NCBI GenBank assembly: GCA_947484245.1
Contig: CANKOT010000073.1
Coordinates: 1 to 11,268 of the forward strand
Length of the DNA stretch: 11,268 nt
Source: Comamonadaceae bacterium
GTDB lineage: Bacteria; Pseudomonadota; Gammaproteobacteria; Burkholderiales; Burkholderiaceae
Direction of reading: 5' to 3'
Part shown: piece after piece, positions 1 through 6,745 of the stretch
Numbering within the stretch: position 1 is the first letter of the stretch
How the letters are laid out: every line of letters starts with the position of its first letter
Notes under the pieces: generated by a model
The model's database searches: none
Seen by the model: the letters and a program-made list of their open reading frames with translations, nothing else
What the model was told of the DNA's origin: nothing
Position numbers and translations under genes: made by a program

Positions 1-130
1 CAGAACCACCAAACTTGGCCGCCAACACCGTGGTGATAGCAGCTGTCAAGGTTGTCTTGCCATGGTCAACGTGACCAATCGTGCCAACGTTGACGTGCGG
101 TTTTGTCCGCTCAAATTTCTCTTTTGCCAT
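1..130 (-). CDS. tuf: Elongation factor Tu, N-terminal 43 codons (partial, runs off the window)
   Basis: EF-Tu is the GTPase that delivers aminoacyl-tRNA to the ribosomal A site. The visible protein starts [20 protein letters not shown] and continues into GHVDHGKTT, the P-loop (G1) of translational GTPases, around residues 19-27; this is diagnostic for EF-Tu. The ATG at 128-130 is preceded by GGAG with 7 bases of spacing, a good ribosome binding site. The gene follows tRNA-Tyr, tRNA-Gly and tRNA-Thr on the same strand, the arrangement known for tufB of proteobacteria, so this is probably the tufB copy. Whether a second tuf exists elsewhere cannot be judged here. The C-terminal part lies beyond position 1. 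Confidence 0.97.
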   Translation of the reverse strand, partial: MAKEKFERTKPHVNVGTIGHVDHGKTTLTAAITTVLAAKFGGS

Positions 131-173
131 TTCTCGACTCCGAAAAAAACATTAAAACTCTGACTAAAAAAAC

Positions 174-248
174 TGGTGCCCTTGGCGGGAATCGGACCCG
201 CGATCTCCCCCTTACCAAGGGGGTGCTCTACCACTGAGCCACAAGGGC
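174..248 (-). tRNA. tRNA-Thr (anticodon GGT)
   Basis: The minus strand folds as a complete 75-nt tRNA including encoded CCA. The acceptor stem is GCCCTTG/CAAGGGC with discriminator A; the anticodon stem is CCCCC/GGGGG around loop TTGGTAA, giving anticodon GGT (reads ACC/ACT). The T arm carries GGTCCGATTCC. It lies 43 bases upstream of tuf, and a T7 tract begins two bases after the CCA. It is presumably processed from a common tRNA-tuf transcript. Confidence 0.97.
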
Positions 249-291
249 GCTCATGACTTAGCACAACTAGGCACTTTGTCCGCACTAACTA

Positions 292-315
292 AACTGCTAA
301 CTGAACTGCTAACTG
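292..315. repeat. Two perfect tandem copies of a 12-bp unit in the tRNA-Gly/tRNA-Thr spacer
   Basis: AACTGCTAACTG occurs at 292-303 and again at 304-315. A decayed copy (AACCGATAACCA, 8 of 12 matches) follows at 316-327, and the preceding bases keep only the CTAACT core. The repeat lies entirely in the roughly 100-base spacer between two tRNAs. No function is evident; slippage in a neutral spacer is the simplest explanation. Confidence 0.85.
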
Positions 316-348
316 AACCGATAACCAAGGCACCACCTCATCAAAAAC

Positions 349-422
349 TGGAGCGGGAGACGGGAATCGAACCCGCGTCATTAGCTTGGAAGGCTAGGGT
401 TCTACCATTGAACTACTCCCGC
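349..422 (-). tRNA. tRNA-Gly (anticodon TCC)
   Basis: A 74-nt tRNA with encoded CCA. The acceptor stem is GCGGGAG/CTCCCGC with discriminator T. The anticodon stem is CTAGC/GCTAA-type with loop CTTCCAA, giving anticodon TCC (reads GGA/GGG). The T arm contains GGTTCGATTCC. It is the middle member of the Tyr-Gly-Thr cluster upstream of tuf. Confidence 0.97.
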
Positions 423-449
423 ATTTGACTGCAGCAGAGTCAGGTACAT

Positions 450-488
450 CATCTGGGAAACAAGCCATAGGCTGCTGCAACCCAGATG
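450..488. repeat. Nested inverted repeat in the tRNA-Tyr/tRNA-Gly spacer
   Basis: CATCTGGG at 450-457 is perfectly complementary to CCCAGATG at 481-488. Inside the loop a second small hairpin, AGCC (463-466) ATA GGCT (470-473), is possible. Next to it GCGTT (488-492) and AACGC (505-509) form a further 5-bp stem. In the minus-strand precursor these would form a structured spacer between two tRNAs, possibly a processing element. No U-tract follows on the transcribed strand, so I do not call it a terminator. Confidence 0.6.
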
Positions 489-537
489 CGTTCATCTGAT
501 TCCAAACGCTCTTTGTTCTTAACAAGTTAAGTTTTGC

Positions 538-623
538 TGGTGGAGGAGACTGGATTCGAACCAGTGTAGGCGTAAGCCAACAGATTTACAGTCTGCCCCC
601 TTTAGCCACTCGGGCACCCCTCC
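538..623 (-). tRNA. tRNA-Tyr (anticodon GTA)
   Basis: An 86-nt class II tRNA with a long variable arm and encoded CCA. The acceptor stem is GGAGGGG pairing with the 3' CTCCTCC region. The anticodon loop CTGTAAA gives GTA (reads TAC/TAT). The T arm contains GGTTCGAATCC. It is the first gene of the tRNA-tuf unit, with its 5' end about 15 bases from a -10 box. Confidence 0.97.
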
Positions 624-637
624 TCAGCGAATCTCGG

Positions 638-667
638 ATTATGCCACTTTTTTCCAGACTCCCGCAA
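638..667 (-). promoter_or_regulatory. Promoter of the tRNA-Tyr/Gly/Thr-tuf operon
   Basis: On the minus strand CATAAT (638-643, 5 of 6 to TATAAT) is preceded by TGG, giving an extended -10 (TGnCATAAT). A -35-like TTGCGG lies at 662-667 with an 18-base spacer. The predicted start is near 631, about 8 bases before the tRNA-Tyr 5' end, as expected for a stable RNA operon. The -35 lies within the 60 bases after the ung stop. Identification is by consensus only. Confidence 0.7.
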
Positions 668-682
668 GACCAAAGCGCGAAA

Positions 683-1468
683 TTACCAGCGGATTGGTTT
701 TTTCACTTGGGCCTCAAGCCAATGGTTCACTTGACCAAAATGACCGCATCCAATGAACGGCAAGGGCGGTCGCAAAGCCGACAAAGGCGAAGGGTGATTG
801 GCCTTTAAAACCAGGTGCCGGCCATTGCTATTTTGAGCTTCAATGAGGTTTGCCTTGCTTTGGGCGTGCGCGCCCCACAACAAAAAAGCTTGAGGTTCTG
901 GCTTGGCGGCGAGGGCTTGGATAATTTTGTCAGTAAGTACTTCCCAACCCCACTTACTATGACTGGCAGGCAATGACTGCTCAACCGTGAGCGCTGTGTT
1001 GAGAAGCAAAACACCCTGCTCCGACCAACGCACCAAACTGCCCGCATCGGGCCCCACGGGCATGGTGAGACCCAGATCTCGCTGAATCTCTTTGAAAATA
1101 TTGCGCAAGCTGGGGGGAATTTTTTGACCCGAACCCACAGAGAACGCCAAGCCTTCAGCTTGGTCAGGGCCATGGTAGGGGTCTTGGCCCAAGACCAGCA
1201 CTTGAACTTTGTCAAAAGGCGTGAGCGCCAAGGCTTTGTAAGCGGCTTGCGGGTAGAAAACTCGGCCAGCTGAGAGGCCGGTGCGCATTTTTTGGTCCAG
1301 CGCTAGACCCGAGGGGCTGCACCAAAAGTCGCTCAACAGTTCTTGCCAGCCTTGGGCAAGCGATTCCAAGTTTGGCGGCCAATCGGCAGCGCGCAGCTGA
1401 TTTGAGGGCTCAGTCAACTTCAGGCCTGCGCCCGGTTCATTGAACAAGTCGGGTTGACTCAGCCGCAT
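683..1468 (-). CDS. ung: Uracil-DNA glycosylase (family 1)
   Basis: This enzyme removes uracil from DNA to start base excision repair. The 261-residue protein has the family 1 signatures: GQDPYHG at 94-100 with catalytic Asp96 and uracil-stacking Tyr98, LLLNTALTV at 154-162, and HPSPLS at 225-230 with catalytic His225. Family 1 enzymes are usually about 220-230 residues; the extra length is an N-terminal extension of roughly 30 residues before PPNLESLAQGW. Its beginning (residues 3-10, SQPDLFNE) resembles a short PCNA/beta-clamp-binding peptide (QPDLF), which is plausible for a clamp-interacting repair enzyme but is inferred. The ATG lies 15 bases after the trpC stop and has no strong Shine-Dalgarno, so translation may depend on the upstream genes. 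It is the last gene of the trp transcript. Confidence 0.97.
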   Translation of the reverse strand: MRLSQPDLFNEPGAGLKLTEPSNQLRAADWPPNLESLAQGWQELLSDFWCSPSGLALDQKMRTGLSAGRVFYPQAAYKALALTPFDKVQVLVLGQDPYHGPDQAEGLAFSVGSGQKIPPSLRNIFKEIQRDLGLTMPVGPDAGSLVRWSEQGVLLLNTALTVEQSLPASHSKWGWEVLTDKIIQALAAKPEPQAFLLWGAHAQSKANLIEAQNSNGRHLVLKANHPSPLSALRPPLPFIGCGHFGQVNHWLEAQVKKPIRW

Positions 1469-1483
1469 CTTGGCTGCCTGCTT

Positions 1484-2272
1484 TCAATGAAACAGGTCGG
1501 CCAGCGCTTGTCCGGGATCGGCTGCACGCATGAATGCTTCACCCACCAAAAAGGCATGGACATGGGCTTCCCGCATTTTTTGGACATCGGCTGGCGACAA
1601 AATACCGCTTTCAGTGATCAAAATGCGATCGGCGGGAACATCCTTCAACATGCCAAGTGTGGTGTCTAGGCTCACCTCAAAAGTGCGAAGGTTGCGATTG
1701 TTGATGCCCACCAAAGGCGTCTTGAGTTTCAAAGCGCGGCCCAATTCTTCGGCATCATGCACCTCGACCAAGACCGCCATGTCCATACTGCGGGCAATGG
1801 CTTCCAGATCTTTCATTTGGGCATCGTCCAAACAAGCGGCAATGAGCAAGATGCAATCTGCGCCCATGGCTCGGGATTCGTAGATTTGGTAGGCATCGAC
1901 CATGAAGTCTTTGCGCAGCACGGGCAAATCGCAACTGGCTCTGGCTTGTTTCAAGTAGTCGGAGCTGCCTTGAAAAAACTGCACATCGGTGAGCACGGAC
2001 AAGCATGCCGCCCCATGCTCTGCATAACTTTGCGCAATGTCTGCAGGCATAAAGTCTTCGCGCAGCACCCCTTTAGAAGGGCTGGCTTTTTTGATCTCAG
2101 CAATGACGGCCGCTTCTTGCTTGGCCATTTTTTGCTGGATGGCGCCCACAAAGTCGCGCGTCAAAACTCGACTTTCGGCATCGGCTCGAACGGCTTCGAA
2201 TGATTTCTTTTGGGCAGCCAGCGCAATCTCTTCGTGCTTGACGGCCACAATTTTTTTCAGAATATCGCTCAT
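1484..2272 (-). CDS. trpC: Indole-3-glycerol phosphate synthase
   Basis: Converts 1-(2-carboxyphenylamino)-1-deoxyribulose 5-phosphate to indole-3-glycerol phosphate, the ring-closing step of tryptophan synthesis. The 262-residue single-domain TIM barrel has the expected active-site sequence: [11 protein letters not shown] (58-68) with Glu59 and Lys61, LRKDF (119-123) with Lys121 as likely general acid, LVEVH (168-172) with Glu170, GINNRNL (189-195), and TESGI (220-224). Length fits a monofunctional TrpC; no TrpF domain is fused. The ATG overlaps the trpD stop in an ATGA arrangement (4 bases), pointing to translational coupling. ung follows after 15 bases. Confidence 0.98.
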   Translation of the reverse strand: MSDILKKIVAVKHEEIALAAQKKSFEAVRADAESRVLTRDFVGAIQQKMAKQEAAVIAEIKKASPSKGVLREDFMPADIAQSYAEHGAACLSVLTDVQFFQGSSDYLKQARASCDLPVLRKDFMVDAYQIYESRAMGADCILLIAACLDDAQMKDLEAIARSMDMAVLVEVHDAEELGRALKLKTPLVGINNRNLRTFEVSLDTTLGMLKDVPADRILITESGILSPADVQKMREAHVHAFLVGEAFMRAADPGQALADLFH

Positions 2273-3306
2273 GTGAGGCCGCCTGATTTTTGGGTGAATG
2301 CCACAAACTGTTCCATCTTTTGATGAGCAGCGCCTGTTGCAATGGCTTCTCGCGCCAAAGCAATGCCTTCTTTGATGGAAGCCGCAACATTGGCGGCATA
2401 CAAAGCAGCACCTGCGTTCAAGATCACAATGTCACGCGCAGCACCTGCTTCGTTTTTCAACACGCCTCGCAAAACCGCTTGCGACTCTTCAGGCGTTTCG
2501 ACGCGCAAAGCACGGTTGCTCACCATGGCCATGCCAAAGTCTTCGGGATGAATTTCATATTCGGTGATTTGACCATCTTTCAATTCACCCACCAAGGTTG
2601 ATGCGCCCAGGCTTACTTCGTCCATGCCATCGCGACCATAGACCACCAGCGCGTGCTCTGCGCCTAAGCGTTGCAAGGCTCGAATTTGAATGCCCACCAA
2701 GTCGGAGTGAAACACGCCCATCAAAATGTTGGGAGCGCCTGCAGGATTGGTGAGCGGCCCCAAAATATTGAAAATGGTTCTGACGCCAAGCTCTTTGCGC
2801 ACAGGTGCAACATTCTTCATAGCCGGATGGTGATTGGGTGCAAACATAAACCCAATGCCCACCTCTTGCAAACACTGCGCAATTTTGTCAGGCGACAAAT
2901 TGATGTTGGCGCCCAAACTTTCCAGCACGTCGGCACTGCCCGATTTGCTACTGACACTGCGGCCACCATGCTTGGCCGTTTTGGCGCCAGCTGCAGCAGC
3001 CACAAACATGGCGCAGGTTGAAATATTGAAAGTGTGTGAGCCATCGCCACCGGTGCCCACAATGTCAACCAAATGACGTGCGTCAGGCGCATTGACCTTG
3101 GTGGAAAACTCGCGCATGACTTGCGCTGCCGCTGTAATTTCACCAATCGTTTCTTTTTTCACACGCAGGCCCGTGATGAGCGCGGCCGTCATGACGGGCG
3201 ATAACTCACCATTCATGATCATGCGCATGATTTTGAGCATTTCGTCGTGAAAAATTTCGCGATGCTCAATGGTTCTTTGAAGTGCTTCTTGTGGTGTGAT
3301 AGGCAT
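2269..3306 (-). CDS. trpD: Anthranilate phosphoribosyltransferase
   Basis: Transfers phosphoribosyl from PRPP to anthranilate. The 345-residue protein has the glycine-rich PRPP loop GTGGDGS at 84-90, the NIST segment at 95-98, and the [18 protein letters not shown] region at 112-129, all typical of monofunctional TrpD. There is no fused glutaminase domain. I chose the ATG at 3304-3306 ([10 protein letters not shown]) because family members usually begin so and AGAGAA lies just upstream. An in-frame ATG at 3328-3330 would add eight residues (MNLQSENN) but has no good ribosome binding site. The 51-base gap from the upstream aldolase gene is the widest inside the operon. The stop overlaps the trpC start. 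Confidence 0.97.
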   Translation of the reverse strand: MPITPQEALQRTIEHREIFHDEMLKIMRMIMNGELSPVMTAALITGLRVKKETIGEITAAAQVMREFSTKVNAPDARHLVDIVGTGGDGSHTFNISTCAMFVAAAAGAKTAKHGGRSVSSKSGSADVLESLGANINLSPDKIAQCLQEVGIGFMFAPNHHPAMKNVAPVRKELGVRTIFNILGPLTNPAGAPNILMGVFHSDLVGIQIRALQRLGAEHALVVYGRDGMDEVSLGASTLVGELKDGQITEYEIHPEDFGMAMVSNRALRVETPEESQAVLRGVLKNEAGAARDIVILNAGAALYAANVAASIKEGIALAREAIATGAAHQKMEQFVAFTQKSGGLT

Positions 3307-3357
3307 GTTGTTCTCTGACTGTAAATTCAAGGCAATGAAGGTGTTGCTGAAGAGGGC

Positions 3358-4446
3358 TCAAGCATTGAAGAATTGACGAATGGCCGCAATGGCGCGGTCA
3401 ACACCTGCGCGATCGACATCGAGGTGCGTGACAAATCGAAGGCGGTACAAGCCCGTCATGTCAATGCCCTCTTGCTTCAAATGCGCTTGCAAGGCCGCAC
3501 CTTTGGCTTTAGCACCGTCCACCAAATCCACAAACAAGATGTTGGTTTGGGGTGTTTCAATTTGAAGTCCAGGAATACCAGACAAGCCTTGCGCCATGTA
3601 CGCCATGAGTTGGTGGTCTTGAGCCAGTCGCTCGACATGGTGATCGAGGGCATAGGATGCGGCAGCCGCCATGAAGCCCGCTTGCCGCAAACCGCCACCT
3701 GACATTTTTCGAACGCGATGTGCCTTGGCAATGAACTCTTTGGTGCCGCACAAGGCCGAGCCCATGGGTGCACCCAAACCTTTGCTAAAGCAAACAGAGA
3801 CACTGTCAAAACACTGCGTGATGTTTTTCAGTTCATCGTATGGTGATGTGCCTGAAGCCGTGGCTTGGGCCACCGCCGCATTGAACAACCTGGCACCATC
3901 CAAATGTCGGGCCAGGCCTTTTTGTTTTGCAAACGCGCTGAACTCATTCAGGTAAGTTTGTGGCACGACTTTGCCGCCCCATGTATTTTCTATGGCCACC
4001 ATTTTGGTCATAGCAAAGTGCGCATCATCGGGCTTGATCGCGGCCTCGATGTCTGACAAGGACATGCTCCCGTCAGGCTGCTGAGTGAGTGGCTGCGGCT
4101 GAACACTGCCAAACACTGCGGCGCCACCACCCTCCCAACGATAGCAATGCGCCATTTGGCCCACGATGTATTCGTCGCCGCGCTGGCAGTGCGACAAAAT
4201 GCCGCACAAATTACTTTGCGTGCCAGTGCTCATAAAGAGCGCCGCCTCAAAGCCCAGCATCTTGGCAATTTTGTCCTGCAGCTCGTTCACGCTGGGGTCG
4301 TCTTTGTACACATCGTCGCCCACCAACGCTTTGGCCATGGCCTCTCGCATGCCAGCCGTGGGGCGAGTGACGGTGTCGCTTCTTAGATCGACTCGCGCAG
4401 AAGTGGCCAAATGAGTGCCGGTCTTTGAGCTTGCAGTTGTGTTCAT
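3358..4446 (-). CDS. ltaE: Low-specificity L-threonine aldolase (PLP-dependent)
   Basis: Cleaves L-threonine/L-allo-threonine to glycine and acetaldehyde; fold type I PLP enzyme of the beta-eliminating lyase family (Beta_elim_lyase). Visible signatures in 362 residues: LRSDTVTRPT (21-30), STGTQSNL (73-80), the PLP-binding HLDGARLFNAA (181-191), the Schiff-base lysine Lys222 in FSKGLGAPMGS (220-230), and SGGGLRQAG (249-257). The N terminus is about 18 residues longer than the LRSDTVT start of many homologues. The ATG lies one base after the trpG stop, with GGAAG inside the trpG end at 9 bases, which supports it. The gene sits between trpG and trpD on the same strand, so it is co-transcribed with tryptophan synthesis genes although it is not a pathway enzyme. 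Substrate preference (threonine, allo-threonine, other beta-hydroxy amino acids) cannot be decided from sequence. Confidence 0.93.
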   Translation of the reverse strand: MNTTASSKTGTHLATSARVDLRSDTVTRPTAGMREAMAKALVGDDVYKDDPSVNELQDKIAKMLGFEAALFMSTGTQSNLCGILSHCQRGDEYIVGQMAHCYRWEGGGAAVFGSVQPQPLTQQPDGSMSLSDIEAAIKPDDAHFAMTKMVAIENTWGGKVVPQTYLNEFSAFAKQKGLARHLDGARLFNAAVAQATASGTSPYDELKNITQCFDSVSVCFSKGLGAPMGSALCGTKEFIAKAHRVRKMSGGGLRQAGFMAAAASYALDHHVERLAQDHQLMAYMAQGLSGIPGLQIETPQTNILFVDLVDGAKAKGAALQAHLKQEGIDMTGLYRLRFVTHLDVDRAGVDRAIAAIRQFFNA

Positions 4447-4447
4447 G

Positions 4448-5026
4448 TCAATGAGCTTCCAAGAAATTTTTCAACATGGCATGTCCATGCTCGGTGAGGA
4501 TGGACTCGGGGTGGAATTGAACACCTTCAATGGCCAAGCTTTTGTGGCGCACACCCATGATTTCACCATCATCGGTCCACGCTGTCACCTCCAAATCTGC
4601 AGGACAGCTGACACGCTCGATGGCCAGGGAGTGATAGCGATTGACTGTGAATTTTTCTGGCAAGTTTCTAAACACGCCCTGTTGCGTGGTGTGAATGACA
4701 CTGGTTTTACCGTGCATCAATTCTTGCGCTCGCACAATCTTGCCCCCGAAGGCCGCGCCAATGCTTTGGTGGCCCAAACACACCCCCAAGATAGGCAGCT
4801 TGCCTGCAAAGTGCTGAATGGCAGCCACGGATATCCCAGCCTCTGCGGGTGAACAAGGCCCTGGAGAAATGACCAAGCGCTCAGGCCTTCTTTCGGCAAT
4901 GCCTTCGAGGCTAATTTCGTCATTGCGAAAGACTTCAATGTCGGCGCCCAGCTCACCAAAATATTGAACGATGTTGTAAGTGAAAGAGTCGTAGTTGTCG
5001 ACCATCAACAATTTGATTTTTTTCAT
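4448..5026 (-). CDS. trpG: Anthranilate synthase component II (glutamine amidotransferase)
   Basis: Supplies ammonia from glutamine to TrpE. The 192-residue class I glutaminase has the triad Cys83 in GVCLGHQ (81-87), His172 and Glu174 in GVQFHPES (168-175). [10 protein letters not shown] (9-18) and SPGPCSP (54-60, oxyanion region) are also typical. It is monofunctional. The start is fixed by GGAG, which overlaps the end of trpE, 8 bases upstream of ATG; trpE ends 5 bases before. TrpG proteins of this kind can also serve PabB in folate synthesis, and no separate pabA is visible here, so a dual role is possible but inferred. Confidence 0.97.
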   Translation of the reverse strand: MKKIKLLMVDNYDSFTYNIVQYFGELGADIEVFRNDEISLEGIAERRPERLVISPGPCSPAEAGISVAAIQHFAGKLPILGVCLGHQSIGAAFGGKIVRAQELMHGKTSVIHTTQQGVFRNLPEKFTVNRYHSLAIERVSCPADLEVTAWTDDGEIMGVRHKSLAIEGVQFHPESILTEHGHAMLKNFLEAH

Positions 5027-5031
5027 GTCGA

Positions 5032-6531
5032 TTACTCCAAGCCTTCTTCCACCAACTCACTGGCACGCAACAAGGCGCGCGCTTTGTGTTCGGTTTCTTT
5101 CCACTCTAGCTCTGGCACAGAGTCGGCCACCACGCCCGCTGCGGCTTGCACATACAAGGTTTGGTCTTTGATAATGCCAGTGCGAATGGCGATGGCCACA
5201 TCCATGTCGCCCGCGTAGCTCAGGTAACCACACGCACCGCCATACACACCGCGCTTGGTGGGCTCCAATTTGTCGATGAGCTCCATGGCATGTACCTTTG
5301 GTGCGCCGGTGAGAGTGCCTGCTGGGAAAGTGGCCTTGAGCACGTCCATGTTGGTCATACCATCTTTCAAAATACCTTCGACATTGCTCACAATGTGCAT
5401 CACATGGCTGTAGCGCTCGATGGCAAATGCTTCAGTCACTTTGACAGAGCCTATTTTGGCAATGCGGCCAATGTCGTTGCGCGCCAAGTCAATCAGCATC
5501 ACGTGCTCGGCTCGCTCTTTGGGATCATTCACCAACTCGAGCTCCGCCGCTTTGTCTTTTTCAGGCGTTGCGCCGCGGGGCCTTGTGCCGGCCAAAGGGC
5601 GAATGGTGACTTTCACACCTTCTTCAGTTTGTTCTTGGCGCATCAAAATTTCAGGGCTGGCACCCACCACGTGGAAGTCACCAAAATTGTAGAAGTACAT
5701 GTAGGGGCTGGGATTCAAAGACCTGAGCGCGCGGTACAAAGACAAGGGGCTTTCGGTGTAACGTTTTTTAATGCGCTGACCCACCTGCACTTGCATAAAG
5801 TCGCCGGCAGCAATGAGCTCCTTGGCTTCCAACACGGCTTTCAAATAATCTTCTTTTTTGAAATCGCGTTCTGCAGGATAGGTTTGGGTGGAGCTAATGA
5901 CCGGTGCGCTGACGGAATACTTGAGTTGCTCTTTCAATTCACGCAAACGCTTTTTGGCTTTGGAATAAGCTTCTGGCACACCAGGGTCGGCATAGACCAT
6001 CAAATAAAGTTTGCCCGACAAGTTGTCAATCACGGCCAACTCTTCGCATTGCAAGAGCAAAATATCGGGCGTGCCCAAGGAATCGGGTGGGCATGATGTT
6101 TCGAGTTTCTTCTCGATGTACCTCACAGCATCGTAGCCAAAGTAGCCTGCCAAGCCGCCGCAAAAGCGCGGCAGACCCGGCCTGAGCGCCACCTTGAAGC
6201 GCTTTTGATACTGCTCAATGAAATCAAGCGGGTTGCCTGATGCCGTTTCAAGCACCACGCCATCGGTGACCACTTCGGTCTGCGCTGCGCTGCCAAAGCC
6301 ACGCGCCTGCAAATAGGTGCGCGCTGGCAAACCAATGAAGCTGTAACGCCCAAACCGTTCGCCACCCACCACCGACTCCAGCAAGAAACTGTATTTGCCA
6401 CCATCTTTGTGATGGGCCAATTTCAAATACAAGGAGAGTGGGGTTTCTAAATCTGCAAACGCCTCGAGCATGAGGGGGATGCGGTTGTAGCCTTGTTGGG
6501 CTAGGCTTTTAAATTCAAGTTCTGTGATCAC
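5032..6531 (-). CDS. trpE: Anthranilate synthase component I
   Basis: Chorismate to anthranilate, with ammonia from TrpG; first committed step and the usual feedback target. The 499-residue protein has an N-terminal regulatory domain with LLES at 50-53 and NPSPYMYF at 273-280, the two segments that bind feedback tryptophan in characterised TrpE. The C-terminal chorismate-binding domain carries AGTRPRG (314-320), [15 protein letters not shown] (339-353), [12 protein letters not shown] (401-412) and GGACGY (431-436). Product inhibition by tryptophan is therefore likely. The start is GTG at 6529-6531, giving MITELEF, the usual family N terminus, with GGAG (6540-6543) 8 bases before it. An independent leader region lies upstream. 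trpG follows after 5 bases. Confidence 0.98.
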   Translation of the reverse strand: MITELEFKSLAQQGYNRIPLMLEAFADLETPLSLYLKLAHHKDGGKYSFLLESVVGGERFGRYSFIGLPARTYLQARGFGSAAQTEVVTDGVVLETASGNPLDFIEQYQKRFKVALRPGLPRFCGGLAGYFGYDAVRYIEKKLETSCPPDSLGTPDILLLQCEELAVIDNLSGKLYLMVYADPGVPEAYSKAKKRLRELKEQLKYSVSAPVISSTQTYPAERDFKKEDYLKAVLEAKELIAAGDFMQVQVGQRIKKRYTESPLSLYRALRSLNPSPYMYFYNFGDFHVVGASPEILMRQEQTEEGVKVTIRPLAGTRPRGATPEKDKAAELELVNDPKERAEHVMLIDLARNDIGRIAKIGSVKVTEAFAIERYSHVMHIVSNVEGILKDGMTNMDVLKATFPAGTLTGAPKVHAMELIDKLEPTKRGVYGGACGYLSYAGDMDVAIAIRTGIIKDQTLYVQAAAGVVADSVPELEWKETEHKARALLRASELVEEGLE

Positions 6532-6555
6532 GATGGAGGCTCCGTTGTTCTAGCC

Positions 6556-6589
6556 GGTTCATTCAGGTGTTCATGTCAGTGCATGAACC
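6556..6589 (-). promoter_or_regulatory. Alternative hairpins just upstream of the trpE ribosome binding site
   Basis: On the minus strand GTTCATG (6588-6582) pairs perfectly with CATGAAC (6575-6569) around a 6-base loop. The same left arm extended by one base (GGTTCAT, 6589-6583) can instead pair with ATGAACC at 6562-6556. The two structures exclude each other. They lie 13 bases upstream of the trpE GGAG. Neither is followed by a U-tract, so a terminator is unlikely; a role in trpE translation or RNA stability is a guess. Confidence 0.4.
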
Positions 6590-6590
6590 A

Positions 6591-6652
6591 TTTTTTGGCA
6601 ACCAAGGGGTCGCCGGTTCTTGGCAAAATTAAGTTGGCTGACGCCAAGACCA
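6591..6652 (-). promoter_or_regulatory. trp attenuator-like RNA: mutually exclusive helices after the leader Trp codons
   Basis: Helix 1:2 pairs GGT+CTTGGC (6651-6643, spanning both Trp codons) with GCCAAG+ACC (6624-6615, one bulged A), 9 bp. A hairpin GGCGACC (6614-6608) CCTT GGTTGCC (6603-6597) of 7 bp including one G-U follows. A third helix pairs GCCAAG (6624-6619) with CTTGGT (6606-6601); it competes with both others. This is the topology expected for ribosome-controlled attenuation: stalling at the Trp codons frees 6619-6624 and blocks the hairpin. However, the hairpin is followed by six A residues (6596-6591), not by U residues, so the termination step is not explained by an intrinsic terminator. 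Confidence 0.5.
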
Positions 6653-6712
6653 GGCTCCCCGGCTCAATGAGGCCGGCAGCTGGACTGCGAAGAATGAATG
6701 AAACAAGATCAT
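6629..6712 (-). CDS. trpL: trp operon leader peptide (27 codons, W21 and W23)
   Basis: Small ORF in the 213-base gap between rpe and trpE, starting ATG ATC TTG TTT and ending TAA at 6629-6631. It encodes 27 residues beginning MILFHSFFAV and ending GAWSWRQPT. Codons 21 and 23 are both TGG, placed four codons before the stop, the usual position of control codons in amino-acid leader peptides. Tryptophan is rare in proteins, so two in 27 residues at this spot right before trpE is strong contextual evidence. Competing RNA helices follow directly. No clear Shine-Dalgarno precedes the ATG, while a -10-like TACACT ends ten bases before it, so a leaderless transcript is possible. A CCGGC/GCCGG hairpin can form within codons 13-18. 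A chance ORF cannot be excluded without homologues. Confidence 0.72.
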   Translation of the reverse strand: MILFHSFFAVQLPASLSRGAWSWRQPT

Positions 6713-6721
6713 GAGAACGCC

Positions 6722-6730
6722 AGTGTACCA
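6722..6730 (-). promoter_or_regulatory. Candidate extended -10 promoter for trpL-trpE
   Basis: The minus strand reads TGG-TACACT (6730-6722): an extended -10 (TGn) with a 4 of 6 match to TATAAT. No convincing -35 occurs at 16-18 bases. The predicted start, near 6715, would be only a few bases before the trpL ATG at 6712. Transcription from an upstream rpe promoter could also reach trpE, since no terminator is visible after rpe. Confidence 0.35.
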
Positions 6731-6745
6731 AAGCTCTGCAGCAAC

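Noticed and set aside
5146..6096. Long open frame (about 316 codons) on the plus strand opposite trpE
   Set aside because: It lies wholly antisense to trpE, has no recognisable domain and a composition rich in His and Gln as expected from a reversed coding strand. It is a shadow frame.
2269..6531. Signs of a novel or mobile system within the trp block
   Set aside because: All frames are standard metabolic enzymes with intact catalytic residues and tight spacing; no integrase, transposase, target-site repeat or composition break was seen.
6597..6614. Classical intrinsic terminator in the trp leader
   Set aside because: The stem-loop is present but the downstream sequence on the transcribed strand is A-rich, so it is reported only as an attenuator-like hairpin.
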